Part shown: positions 27,144 through 35,121 of the stretch, piece by piece
How the letters are laid out: each line of letters opens with the position of its first letter
Numbering within the stretch: the stretch's first letter is position 1
Source of the DNA: Opitutus sp. GAS368
GTDB lineage: Bacteria; Verrucomicrobiota; Verrucomicrobiia; Opitutales; Opitutaceae
DNA: 48,889 nt
Assembly: GCA_945868215.1 (NCBI GenBank)
Contig: CAMBLN010000003.1
Location: forward strand, 1 to 48,889
Direction of reading: 5' to 3'
The notes under the pieces: generated by a model
The model's database searches: none
What the model saw: only the letters and a program-made list of their open reading frames with translations
Told to the model about the DNA's origin: nothing
Program-made: the position numbers and the translations under genes

Positions 27144-27173
27144 AAGCGCTCCCTAAAAAAGGGATCGCTTTTT
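27144..27173 (+). terminator. Terminator after the beta-CASP gene
   Basis: Stem aagcgctccct/agggatcgctt with one mismatch and an A-rich loop, followed by four T. It lies 27 bp past the stop and touches the end of the convergent IMPase gene. Confidence 0.65.
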
Positions 27174-27973
27174 CATGCCTCCAACAATCGGCGCAACGTC
27201 GTGCACGCCGACGCGTTACCCGCGACAAACTGGATGCGCTCCATTCGGAGATTGAACACTGTCATGGGAAACTGTTCGCCATTGAGGAACTCCACCCTGC
27301 CCCCGCCCGCCCACACCAGAGGCACCGCCGCGGCGATGTCCCAGATGCGCACATTGTGGTCCACCGTCGCGTCGAGCAGTCCGACGGCCACATAAGCCAG
27401 GTGCAGCGTGCTGCTGCCCAGTCCGCGCAACTTGAAGTTTTCCACCAGCGCGGTCGCATGATGCGAGAAGGCTTTGTCGTGGGGACTGTGAAACCCGAGC
27501 ATGCTTTGCGCGTCGGGCGGCGTGCTTTTGACCGCGGCTTCACGTTCTCCATCCCACAGACCGAAGCCGGGGCCGCCATGAATCAGAACGCGCCGCGCCA
27601 TGTCATAAACAATGCCGTAAACCGGCGTGCCGTTTTCGAGCAACGCCAGCGAGATCGCGCAATACGGAATCCCCGTCGCGTAATTGTTGGTGCCGTCGAT
27701 CGGATCAAGCACCCAGGCAAAACGCCGCGTGAGCATCGTGGGCGCGTCGGTCTCGGCCAGTTCCTCGCTGAACAAATGATCTTCCGGAAACTGCGCGCCG
27801 AGCTCCTTGAAAATATTCTGTGAGATCGCGATGTCGGCCGCGGTGACGCGCGTGCCGTCATATTTCCATTCGCTCTTCGCATGGCCGAATTCGCGATGCA
27901 TGAATTCGGTCTGGGCGGACACGGCGTTTTTACCGGCATCAATGCGGGCAAGAAGATCGGATGAGGGCGACAT
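27173..27973 (-). CDS. Inositol monophosphatase family phosphatase
   Basis: Mg-dependent sugar/inositol phosphatase of the IMPase fold, 266 aa from ATG 27973 (MSPSSDLLARIDAGKN). The metal motifs are FSEELAE (about 74-80), WVLDPIDGTNNYATG (about 92-106) and WDIAAAVPLVWAGGG (about 209-223), in the family order. The substrate may be inositol-1-phosphate, histidinol-phosphate or another sugar phosphate; the sequence alone cannot decide. The track start reads through tRNA-Glu and is rejected. Confidence 0.9.
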   Translation of the reverse strand: MSPSSDLLARIDAGKNAVSAQTEFMHREFGHAKSEWKYDGTRVTAADIAISQNIFKELGAQFPEDHLFSEELAETDAPTMLTRRFAWVLDPIDGTNNYATGIPYCAISLALLENGTPVYGIVYDMARRVLIHGGPGFGLWDGEREAAVKSTPPDAQSMLGFHSPHDKAFSHHATALVENFKLRGLGSSTLHLAYVAVGLLDATVDHNVRIWDIAAAVPLVWAGGGRVEFLNGEQFPMTVFNLRMERIQFVAGNASACTTLRRLLEA

Positions 27974-28010
27974 GAACCGACAGTCATCCCAAGGAACTCG
28001 GTCGAAGGAA

Positions 28011-28046
28011 AACAAAAAGCCCGCCGGAAATTTCCGACGGGCTTTA
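28011..28046 (-). terminator. Terminator downstream of tRNA-Glu
   Basis: Stem agcccgtcgg/ccggcgggct with loop aaattt; on the minus strand it is followed by TTTTTGTTTT. It lies just 3' of the tRNA on the same strand, and 38 bp before the IMPase start. Confidence 0.85.
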
Positions 28047-28049
28047 AAG

Positions 28050-28124
28050 TGGTGCCCCCACGGGGAGTTGAACCCCGCTTTTAGGATTGAGAATCCCATG
28101 TCCTAACCGATAGACGATGAGGGC
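28050..28124 (-). tRNA. tRNA-Glu (anticodon CTC)
   Basis: On the minus strand the acceptor arms are gccctca/tgggggc, the D arm has GTC...GAC with GGTTAG in the loop, the anticodon stem is tggga/tccta around TTCTCAA (anticodon CTC), and the T arm has GTTCAACTC. Discriminator A and CCA are encoded (28050-28053). It reads GAG. Confidence 0.93.
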
Positions 28125-28439
28125 GTCTGCTGGAGCGGAAGACAGTTTGGTTTTCCCACAATGCGTCAAGCGTGAGTTTGGATAGATTTTCAGCATTCCC
28201 GTGAGCTCACCCTCGCCGTTGCAAATCGCACTTACCCGCCTGCCCCACCGTGCAGGTTGCGGAAAAGAGCTAAAGAGTAAGCCTCCAAATACATTCACAT
28301 CTACCTAAAGCGTAATGGTTTAATTAAACCCGCGAGGCTTGGCACATGGAATGCCTTATCAAGGCGTCTGCACAACTATCCCTGTGAAATTCTCGCCGAA
28401 TCTTGGCGGGTTTTTCGAAATCCATAACCCCGACTCACC
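28125..28439. other. Intergenic gap between tRNA-Glu and the 39-aa ORF
   Basis: No gene is seen in this 315-bp gap. It holds the tRNA promoter region, a perfect 14-bp palindrome ggtttaattaaacc (28317-28330), a sigma-54-like promoter match (28339-28355) and a hairpin cgcc-gaatctt-ggcg followed by gggttttt (about 28394-28416), which could be a weak attenuator in the leader of the next ORF. Confidence 0.5.
28339..28355 (+). promoter_or_regulatory. Candidate sigma-54 promoter
   Basis: TTGGCACATGGAATGCC carries GG and GC separated by exactly 10 bases, as at -24/-12 of sigma-54 promoters (TGGCAC-N5-TTGCW); the -12 box is ATGCC, not TTGCA. It would give a transcript start near 28366 and a ~75-nt leader before the 39-aa ORF. 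One match by eye is weak evidence. Confidence 0.3.
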
Positions 28440-28559
28440 ATGAAAACCTTGAGAAATACCAAAAACAACGCCGGTAAAATTGGCTGGATATTCCTGTGGC
28501 TGATCGGCGTGCCGATTCCGGTTCTGCTCATCTTGTTCCTTCTGCGCGGCTGCACGTGA
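28440..28559 (+). CDS. 39-aa membrane peptide
   Basis: MKTLRNTKNNAGKIGWIFLW... then a hydrophobic helix with VPIPVLLILFLL and the end RGCT. One transmembrane segment, basic N-terminus, so N-in orientation is expected. Very similar short proteins ending in FLLRGCT are, from memory, present in many phyla without assigned function. Too short for the ORF track. It has its own leader and a strong terminator 25 bp after the stop, which supports its being expressed. The stop codon lies inside the palindrome CACGTGATCACGTG. Confidence 0.7.
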   Translation: MKTLRNTKNNAGKIGWIFLWLIGVPIPVLLILFLLRGCT

Positions 28560-28583
28560 TCACGTGTGGCCGCGGGCTGGCAA

Positions 28584-28616
28584 AAAGGCCGTCCGGTTAA
28601 AAACCGGACGGCCTTT
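28584..28616. terminator. Bidirectional terminator between the 39-aa ORF and ndk
   Basis: Long perfect stem aaaggccgtccggtt/aaccggacggccttt with A residues on the left and T on the right. It serves both convergent genes; the T-run is better on the minus strand (ndk). Confidence 0.9.
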
Positions 28617-28646
28617 GAATTTCTGAGGGTCGCTCAAGCCTGCGGC

Positions 28647-29063
28647 TTATCCGAAGATTTCTTCGGACTTGAAGAAACGCGCCAGCTCGATGCGGGCGTT
28701 CTCATCGCTGTCGGAAGCATGGACGACGTTCTTCATCATCTCGGTGCCAAAATCGCCGCGAATGGTGCCCTTGGCCGCCTTGCGTGAATCGGTCGGCCCG
28801 AGCAGTTCGCGGATCTTGGCGACAACATCATCGCCCTTCAGCGCGACGACGATCACGGGACGGGAGCTCATAAAAGCTTCGATCTCGGGATAGAAAGGCT
28901 TGTCGGCCACATGGGAGTAATGCGAGCGCAGCACTTCTGAGGTGAGGCGGATCATCTTCGCACCAACGATTTCAAAACCGGCTTTTTCAAAGCGGTCGAT
29001 CACGTTGCCGGCATGTTTGTTGGCCATGCAATCGGGTTTAAGAATAACAAGGGTTTTCTGCAT
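28647..29063 (-). CDS. ndk: Nucleoside diphosphate kinase
   Basis: Transfers the terminal phosphate from ATP to other NDPs through a phospho-His. It is 138 aa from ATG 29063 (MQKTLVILKPD); the track start is a TTG two codons upstream. The catalytic NVVHASDS (His about 116), the nucleotide loop KPDCMANKHAG (about 9-19) and GTIRGDFG (about 101-108) are all present. A monocistronic gene is likely, with a terminator on its 3' side. Confidence 0.97.
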   Translation of the reverse strand: MQKTLVILKPDCMANKHAGNVIDRFEKAGFEIVGAKMIRLTSEVLRSHYSHVADKPFYPEIEAFMSSRPVIVVALKGDDVVAKIRELLGPTDSRKAAKGTIRGDFGTEMMKNVVHASDSDENARIELARFFKSEEIFG

Positions 29064-29150
29064 AAACAAAAAACCATACGCACCTCACCCGACCGGAGGG
29101 AAGCCTGATTTTACAAGTCTCCATCCATCCCGGAGTCCGTCCGCCAATCT

Positions 29151-29654
29151 TCAGCGGGCCGGCGCCGCCATCGCAACCGGCGTCGAAGCCTCGACCGCCG
29201 CGACCAGCACCGGATCAACCGGCAGCGCGTTCGAGTGGAACGTCGCGTAAACCACACCCACCAGATTCCCCGAAGTGACCGGCGTGCTGTCGGCGTCCTT
29301 GTTGTTATAACCGGCGGCGGTCCATCCCGCGGCATTCACCGACATCAGGCGGTGAGCAACCGTTTCGTTAAAGCGATTCGTGTAAACCACCACCATGCCG
29401 GCCCGGAGTTTTTCGGCGGGGATCGTTTTCACCACCAACACCGCGCCAGGTCCAAAAAAGGGCAGCATTGAATTACCTTCCACCCGCAGCACCTTCAGAT
29501 CGGCGCGGCCTGCAGAGAGGTCGTTCGCATCCTTGATCGCCGATGCCAGCGACACGCCCGTTACAGGATTATTCTTCGCGGCAACGTCACCGACGAGGGT
29601 GATCGTTGCGAGAGCGAGGAGGATTCGTGCGGTGAAGAGAGTGGCCGTTTTCAT
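29151..29654 (-). CDS. Exported S26B-like (SipW-type fold) protein
   Basis: 167 aa with a signal peptide (about 1-25). One S24/S26 domain follows: VEGNSMLPFFGPGAVLVV (about 58-75) is the Ser box, VAHRLMSVNAAGWTAAGYNN (about 99-118) matches the His-containing box of ER-type signal peptidases, and LVGVVYATF closes the domain. An Ala/Pro/Val-rich tail follows. It has the same plan as the lipoprotein at 14715. It lacks the membrane anchor of a signal peptidase and would sit in the periplasm. Activity and target are unknown; the region up to cysK (about 150 bp) holds no gene. Confidence 0.7.
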   Translation of the reverse strand: MKTATLFTARILLALATITLVGDVAAKNNPVTGVSLASAIKDANDLSAGRADLKVLRVEGNSMLPFFGPGAVLVVKTIPAEKLRAGMVVVYTNRFNETVAHRLMSVNAAGWTAAGYNNKDADSTPVTSGNLVGVVYATFHSNALPVDPVLVAAVEASTPVAMAAPAR

Positions 29655-29807
29655 GGCACCACTCTAGCGGCTCCTCAGGCAACCCACCATCGAGCCATGT
29701 CCTTAGTTGTTCTCACGCCGTTACCTCAGGAACACTCCAATCTGATTTCGGGCAAATCCCGTTTTCACCCCGGGCCCCACGGGTGAATTACCCAGTCCCC
29801 CTGGGGA

Positions 29808-30758
29808 TTAGACCGATACTTCCTGCCGGGCCTTTTCCGCCAGCGCGGTGGAGATATAACGCTCACCAAAGCTGCATCCCACCGTGACAATCACCTTACC
29901 CTCAAACTCTTTTCTTTTAGCTACTTGCATCGCGGCCCATACGTTTGCCCCGGTCGAAATCCCTCCCAAAATACCGTCCTGCAACGCAAGCTGACGCGCC
30001 GTTTCCAACGCATCGTCATCACTCACTTGGATGATCTCGTCGATGATCGACGTGTTGCAGTTCTTCGGGATGAACCCCGCTCCGATGCCTTGAATGCGAT
30101 GCCGGCCCGGTTTACCCCCCGACAACACCGGACTGCCCGTCGGCTCGACCGCGATGCTCCGCAGCTCACGCCGAGACTTAATCACTTCCGAAACTCCCGT
30201 GATGGTGCCTCCCGTGCCCACGCCAGCGACAAACGCATCGATGTTCCCGCCCGTCGCCGTCCAGATTTCCTCGGCCGTCGTGCGGCGGTGCACTTCCGGA
30301 TTCGCCGGATTTTCAAATTGCTGGGGAATGAACGCGTTTCCGCCGTGCTGCGCGAGCAGTTCGCCCGCCTTGCGGATCGCACCCGGCATACCCTCGGCTC
30401 CCGGTGTCAGCACGATTTCCGCACCAAGCATGCGTAACAACACACGCCGCTCCAGCGACATTGTCTCGGGCATCGTGAGAATGAGTTTGTATCCACGTTG
30501 TGCACACACGAACGCCAGCGCGATGCCCGTGTTGCCCGAGGTCGGCTCGATCACCACCGCGCCCGGCTTTAACTTTCCTTCGCGCTCCGCCGCCTCGATC
30601 ATGGCCCGCCCGATGCGGTCTTTCACGCTCGCCAGCGGATTAAAAAACTCCGCCTTCACATAAATCGTCGCCGGTAGACCCGACGCGATGCGGTTCAATT
30701 TGATCAGCGGAGTCTGACCAATGGTGGCGACGATATCGGAATAAACTTGGGCGGACAT
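29808..30758 (-). CDS. cysK: Cysteine synthase A
   Basis: PLP enzyme making cysteine from O-acetylserine and sulfide, 316 aa. The PLP Lys is in ASVKDRIG (about 45), the substrate loop [12 protein letters not shown] at about 70-81, the phosphate-binding [10 protein letters not shown] at about 178-187 and the C-terminal [10 protein letters not shown]. It is the last gene of the minus-strand run, 8 bp after the renalase-like gene. The link of cysteine supply to the light/UV cluster is unexplained and may be chance. Confidence 0.96.
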   Translation of the reverse strand: MSAQVYSDIVATIGQTPLIKLNRIASGLPATIYVKAEFFNPLASVKDRIGRAMIEAAEREGKLKPGAVVIEPTSGNTGIALAFVCAQRGYKLILTMPETMSLERRVLLRMLGAEIVLTPGAEGMPGAIRKAGELLAQHGGNAFIPQQFENPANPEVHRRTTAEEIWTATGGNIDAFVAGVGTGGTITGVSEVIKSRRELRSIAVEPTGSPVLSGGKPGRHRIQGIGAGFIPKNCNTSIIDEIIQVSDDDALETARQLALQDGILGGISTGANVWAAMQVAKRKEFEGKVIVTVGCSFGERYISTALAEKARQEVSV

Positions 30759-30766
30759 TCATCCAC

Positions 30767-31750
30767 TCAAACCTCCCCGTCCTCCTCCGCGCAAGATAAT
30801 CGCTGCAACTCCCTACCCACCCGCTCCGCCAGCGCCAGTCCCGACAACACCGCCCCTTCCACTTTCGGCCCGCCAAACGCATCACCCGCAAATCCCAGCG
30901 TCAGCTCCGGCAGCCACACGCACCGCTCCACATGGGTCGTCTTCGGCTCGCTGAATTTCCACCGATGCAACGTCGTCGCCGTCACCGTCGCACCCAACAT
31001 CCCTTCTACCGCCGTCAACAACTTCGCCGCCACCTCCGCCTCGGGCAGTCCGTAATTCGCCTCCGCAAACTCCGCCGCCGCATGAATCGTCACCGCCGCC
31101 GGCGCGCTTTGCACCACACCTTTTTTCACGTTGTCCGCGATCCAGCGCACCGGCCCTTCCGCAAACGCCAACCCATCCACCGGCACCGCGCTCGGCCCCG
31201 CTAGCGTCACGAGCAACGCGAGACACGGATGATACTGCAACGCCTTCAACTCCTCCGCCGTCCCCTCCGGTAACACCACCTCGCCCACCTTCAACATCGC
31301 CAGCGCCTGCGGCACCGGACACGCAAAAAGCACCCGCTCCGCCCGCACGATTCCCTGCCCTTCCACATCGAGTTCCCAGCACCCGCACTCATGCCGGCGC
31401 GCCGCCGTGACTTTGTGCTCGCGCAGAATCTCCAACCCTTCCGCCAGCGCCTTCGGCACCGCCGTCATGCTCGGCGCACCCACCATCCGCCGATGCTGCG
31501 AATCCGGCCAATTCTTCACCAGCCCGCGCTCGCGCCACCCTTCGACCAGCTCCGTAAACGCCGCATCACGCACCGTGAAAAATTGCGCGCCCTGATCGAA
31601 AACCGCCCCGCCCACCCGCTTCGTCGCCATGCGTCCGCCCACGCCGCGGCTCTTCTCCAACACCACGACGGTCGCTCCCGCCGCCACCAGTTTCTGCGCC
31701 ATCACCAGACCTGAAATCCCCGCGCCGATGATCACCGTGGTGTTGTTCAT
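30767..31750 (-). CDS. Renalase-like FAD-dependent oxidoreductase (COG3380 type)
   Basis: 327-aa flavoprotein. The dinucleotide motif IIGAGISGLVMAQKL is at about 7-21, then EKSRGVGGRMATKR (about 33-46) and FDQGAQFFT (about 51-59), as in renalase-like amine oxidase-fold proteins. The C-terminal FAD loop ends FAGDAFGGPKVEGAVLSG. The true substrate is unknown in bacteria. It starts 4 bp after the TIGR01777 epimerase stop and is followed by cysK. Such genes recur next to photolyase genes. Confidence 0.85.
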   Translation of the reverse strand: MNNTTVIIGAGISGLVMAQKLVAAGATVVVLEKSRGVGGRMATKRVGGAVFDQGAQFFTVRDAAFTELVEGWRERGLVKNWPDSQHRRMVGAPSMTAVPKALAEGLEILREHKVTAARRHECGCWELDVEGQGIVRAERVLFACPVPQALAMLKVGEVVLPEGTAEELKALQYHPCLALLVTLAGPSAVPVDGLAFAEGPVRWIADNVKKGVVQSAPAAVTIHAAAEFAEANYGLPEAEVAAKLLTAVEGMLGATVTATTLHRWKFSEPKTTHVERCVWLPELTLGFAGDAFGGPKVEGAVLSGLALAERVGRELQRLSCAEEDGEV

Positions 31751-31753
31751 GAT

Positions 31754-33157
31754 TTATTCCGCCGACCTTACGCGCCCCAGCAGATGCCGCAACGCGCTCT
31801 CCACGTTTTCATGGCGAAACCCATACCCCGCCTCCGTCAACTTCCCCGGCACCACGCGTGCGCTCGACAACAGCGTCTCTTCCGCCATCTCCCCGAACAC
31901 CGCGCGCAACGCCGCCTCCGGCACCGGCAACACAGCCGGTCTGCGCAACACCTTTCCGAGCACGCGCGTGAACTCCGCATTTGTCACCGCCTGCGGCGCG
32001 ACCGCATTCACCGGTCCGTCACATCGCCGGTCCAGCACCGCGTGATAGATCGCCGCCGTCAGGTCATCGAGCGAGATCCAGCTCATCCACATCCGTCCGT
32101 CACCCAACCGTCCGCCCAAGCCCGCGCGAAACACCGGCAGTAACTTCGCCAACGCCCCGCCCGCCGGCGTCAACACTACTCCCGTGCGCAACTCCACCAC
32201 GCGCACCCCGAGCGCATCCGCCGCCACCGCCTCGCGTTCCCACGCCGTGCACACGTCCGCCAAAAAACCCGTGCCGTTGGGCGCCCCTTCATCGAGCACC
32301 TCGTCACCCCGATTCCCATACACCCCCGTCGCCGACGCCGACACGAATACAAAGGGTCTCAACCGCTCGCTCTGCACCGCCGCGATCGCCGCCACCAATG
32401 TCCGCGTGCTGTCCACGCGACTGCGCACAATCGCCTCCTTCCGCTCCGCCGTCCACCGGCCGTCCGCCACGCCCTCGCCCGATAAATTAACCAGCGCGTC
32501 CACTCCGCGCATTGCCTGTGGGTCGATCTCCCCTTTGGCCGGATTCCAGAACACCTCGTCGCGCTCCCGCGTCGCACGCCGCACGAGCCGCATCACCGTG
32601 TGCCCCTGCGTCTGCAAAAAAGCCGTCAACGCCCGCCCCACCAGCCCCGATGCCCCCGCGATCAAAAACCTAATCGGCCTCACCGAAATATAACGCGACG
32701 CGCTCTCCACGTCCGCGTTAGTCACCGCATGACGATACTCAAACAACCGCTCCAATTCCTTCCGTGCAAACGCCCCGCCCGCGATCTGCCCGATCACGCC
32801 AAACGGCAGACGATACTGGATCTCGTCCGTCAACACGCACGCCCGTCCGCCATCGACCGGCTCCACGCGATGCACATGTTCCCAGTGCGCAAACGGCCCG
32901 CGCACCTGCACATCGCGAAACTGGACGCCTTCGACATAGTTCCGGTGCTCGACGTCCCAGCGCACCCACACCGGCCCGATCTTCGTGCGCAGACTCACCC
33001 GCGCGCCATCACGGATCCCGCCGATCTGCGAAATCACTTCCAGCTTCTGCCACGGCGGCGCCAGTCGCGCAAACGCCCCCGGCCTCTCGTGCCAGGCAAA
33101 CACCTCCGAAGCCGGCCGCTCGATCCGGACACTGCGCGTAAAGGTCGATAAACTCAT
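31754..33157 (-). CDS. SRPBCC + TIGR01777 family epimerase
   Basis: 467 aa from ATG 33157 ([20 protein letters not shown]). An N-terminal SRPBCC/START-like domain (1-150; [15 protein letters not shown]) is fused to an NAD(P)-binding extended-SDR domain starting at [18 protein letters not shown] (about 164). [16 protein letters not shown] holds the YxxxK-like region, with the TIGR01777 C-terminal block after [16 protein letters not shown]. The substrate is unknown. Its ATG overlaps the DUF2256 stop by 4 bp. The track start extends into the DUF2256 gene and is rejected. Confidence 0.9.
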   Translation of the reverse strand: MSLSTFTRSVRIERPASEVFAWHERPGAFARLAPPWQKLEVISQIGGIRDGARVSLRTKIGPVWVRWDVEHRNYVEGVQFRDVQVRGPFAHWEHVHRVEPVDGGRACVLTDEIQYRLPFGVIGQIAGGAFARKELERLFEYRHAVTNADVESASRYISVRPIRFLIAGASGLVGRALTAFLQTQGHTVMRLVRRATRERDEVFWNPAKGEIDPQAMRGVDALVNLSGEGVADGRWTAERKEAIVRSRVDSTRTLVAAIAAVQSERLRPFVFVSASATGVYGNRGDEVLDEGAPNGTGFLADVCTAWEREAVAADALGVRVVELRTGVVLTPAGGALAKLLPVFRAGLGGRLGDGRMWMSWISLDDLTAAIYHAVLDRRCDGPVNAVAPQAVTNAEFTRVLGKVLRRPAVLPVPEAALRAVFGEMAEETLLSSARVVPGKLTEAGYGFRHENVESALRHLLGRVRSAE

Positions 33158-33309
33158 TTCGTAACCCGACCCTTTTTCATACGACACGCGTCAGAGCAAT
33201 ACTTCACGTCGTCCCACACCTTTTCCCATTTCTTCCTCCACGTGAACGGACGCCCGCACACCACGCAGGTTTTCTCCGGCAGATCCGACTTCTTGCGCAT
33301 CTTCGGCAT
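33154..33309 (-). CDS. DUF2256 protein (51 aa)
   Basis: Below the track length limit. Reads [20 protein letters not shown] and goes on with PFTWRKKW and [10 protein letters not shown], the standard DUF2256 pattern with two Cys pairs for zinc. A strong Shine-Dalgarno (aaaggag) lies 5 bp before the ATG. DUF2256 genes usually sit beside cryptochrome/photolyase genes, as here. It is coupled to the epimerase by a 4-bp overlap. Function unknown. Confidence 0.92.
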   Translation of the reverse strand: MPKMRKKSDLPEKTCVVCGRPFTWRKKWEKVWDDVKYCSDACRMKKGRVTK

Positions 33310-33354
33310 AACTCCTTTTTTGTTAAAATAAAATATTAACCCACAATAATTAAT

Positions 33355-33387
33355 ACAAGTTTGTCACTTAATAAGTGACAAACTTGT
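33355..33387. repeat. Perfect 15-bp inverted repeat at the photolyase 3' end
   Basis: acaagtttgtcactt and its exact complement flank a 3-nt loop. It covers the last codons and stop of the FeS photolyase gene and ends 46 bp before the DUF2256 ATG. On the minus strand an AT-rich tract follows, not a clean T-run. It may be a weak terminator, an mRNA stabiliser or a binding site ahead of the DUF2256 unit. Confidence 0.7.
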
Positions 33388-34956
33388 CTGTCCGTTTTCG
33401 TCGTCCGCAGTCGGCGTCGGCGCCCCGCCATTCCCCCGGATCTCCTTCGCCCGCGCCTGAATGGCCGCGATGTCCGTGGGCGTGAGCCGCGCGACGTTTT
33501 TCACCTGCAACGCCATGCGCTGATTCGCCGCGAGCAACTTCTCATGCCGCACCAAAAAATCCCAATACAACGTCGTGAACGGACACGCCTCATCACCCAC
33601 CCGCTGCGCCGGATCGAACCTGCACCCTTTGCAGTAGTTGCTCATCCGATCGATATACTTGCCCGTCGCCGCATACGGCTTCGACGCCATCAATCCGCCG
33701 TCCGCGTATTGCGACATACCGTGCGTGTTCGGCAGCTCCACCCACTCGACCGCATCCACATACACGCCAAGATACCACCCGCAGATTTCCTTCGGCCGCA
33801 CCCCCAACAGCAGCGAATAAAGCCCCGTCACCATCAACCGCTGGATGTGGTGTGCATATCCATGCCGCAACGTCTGTCCGATCGCATCGCGCAAACACGC
33901 CATCTCCGTCTTCCCCGTCCAATAAAACTCCGGCAACGGCTCCTCCGCGCCCAGCGCATTCGTCTCCGCATACCGCGGCATCTTCAGCCAGTAAATCCCG
34001 CGCACATATTCCCGCCACCCCAGGATCTGCCGGATAAATCCCTCCGCGCTAGCCAGCGAAACTTTCCCGTCGCGCCACGCCTTCTCCGCCGCGCGGATCA
34101 CGTCGCGCGGATCCAGCAGCTTCAGGTTCATCGCCGCCGACAACCGCGAATGATACAGCCACGGCTCCTCCGTCCACATCGCGTCCTGATAAGTCCCGAA
34201 CTCCGCCAGCCGGTGTTCGATAAAATCCGCCAGCGCCCGTTGCGCCTCCTCCGATGTCACCGGCCAGTCAAACTCCGCGAGCTCCCCGTAATGCTTCGCG
34301 AATCGCTCGTTCACCAATGCGAGCACACCACGCGTCACCGCATCCGGCTTGAACGCCACCGGCTCACGCAACTTCCCCGGCCCCGTCTTCGAAAAACTCC
34401 CGCGATTATCGTGGTCAAAATTCCACTGACCGCCCTCCGGCTCACCCGCCGCATCCAGCAACACGCGATGTTTCCGTCGCACCTCCCGATAAAAAAACTC
34501 CATGCGCAACTGCTTCCGCCCCGCCGCATGACGCCTGAACTCATCCAACGAACACAAAAAATGCCGGTCCTTTCTTATATCCAGTGGCAGCCCGAGCGTC
34601 TCCGCCGCCGCTTCAATCTCCGTCCACACGCGATGCTCACCCGGCTCGGTCACAATCAACCGCTCCGGCTTCACCTTTTTCACACACCGCGCCAACTCGC
34701 CCGCCAGTGTCTGCGTGTTCCCCTTCTCGCCCAACTCCGTATAAAACACCGTCACGCCCCGCGCCCGCAGCGCATCCCGAAAGTGCCGCATCGCCGCCAA
34801 AAAAATCGCGATGCGCGGCTTGGTCGAAGGCACGTGCTCCGACTCCTGCGCCACCTCCGCCATCCAAACCGCATCCGTCTTCGCGTCGAATCCATCAAAC
34901 GCCGCCGCATCCGCGTTCAACTGATCCCCGAGCACCAAAACCAAATTACGCGTCAT
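33364..34956 (-). CDS. FeS-type bacterial cryptochrome/(6-4) photolyase (PhrB-like)
   Basis: 530 aa. An N-terminal antenna domain (LVLVLGDQLN at about 5-14, family-specific) and an FAD-binding C-terminal domain are present. Four Cys fit the [4Fe-4S] site of FeS-BCP proteins: one in EMACLRDAI and three in NYCKGCRFDP...DEACPF. YAHHIQRLMVTGL is the block near the lesion pocket. By homology it repairs (6-4) photoproducts or acts as a photoreceptor. It lies between the class I photolyase gene and DUF2256. The C-terminal ~40 residues are low in conservation and end in SLIK. Confidence 0.93.
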   Translation of the reverse strand: MTRNLVLVLGDQLNADAAAFDGFDAKTDAVWMAEVAQESEHVPSTKPRIAIFLAAMRHFRDALRARGVTVFYTELGEKGNTQTLAGELARCVKKVKPERLIVTEPGEHRVWTEIEAAAETLGLPLDIRKDRHFLCSLDEFRRHAAGRKQLRMEFFYREVRRKHRVLLDAAGEPEGGQWNFDHDNRGSFSKTGPGKLREPVAFKPDAVTRGVLALVNERFAKHYGELAEFDWPVTSEEAQRALADFIEHRLAEFGTYQDAMWTEEPWLYHSRLSAAMNLKLLDPRDVIRAAEKAWRDGKVSLASAEGFIRQILGWREYVRGIYWLKMPRYAETNALGAEEPLPEFYWTGKTEMACLRDAIGQTLRHGYAHHIQRLMVTGLYSLLLGVRPKEICGWYLGVYVDAVEWVELPNTHGMSQYADGGLMASKPYAATGKYIDRMSNYCKGCRFDPAQRVGDEACPFTTLYWDFLVRHEKLLAANQRMALQVKNVARLTPTDIAAIQARAKEIRGNGGAPTPTADDENGQTSLSLIK

Positions 34957-35121
34957 AACCCCTCCTCCCGTAGGCGTAGGCCGCGAGCTCGCGCGCGCTC
35001 CGAATCAACGCCACGACGGCACAGCAACACCGCGGAGTCGTTGGTCCCTCCTCAAACTCCCCACCGAACTCCGTGCCCTCTGTGTCTATAATGGAGTGCA
35101 TACGCGTCTCAGTCCCAATCA

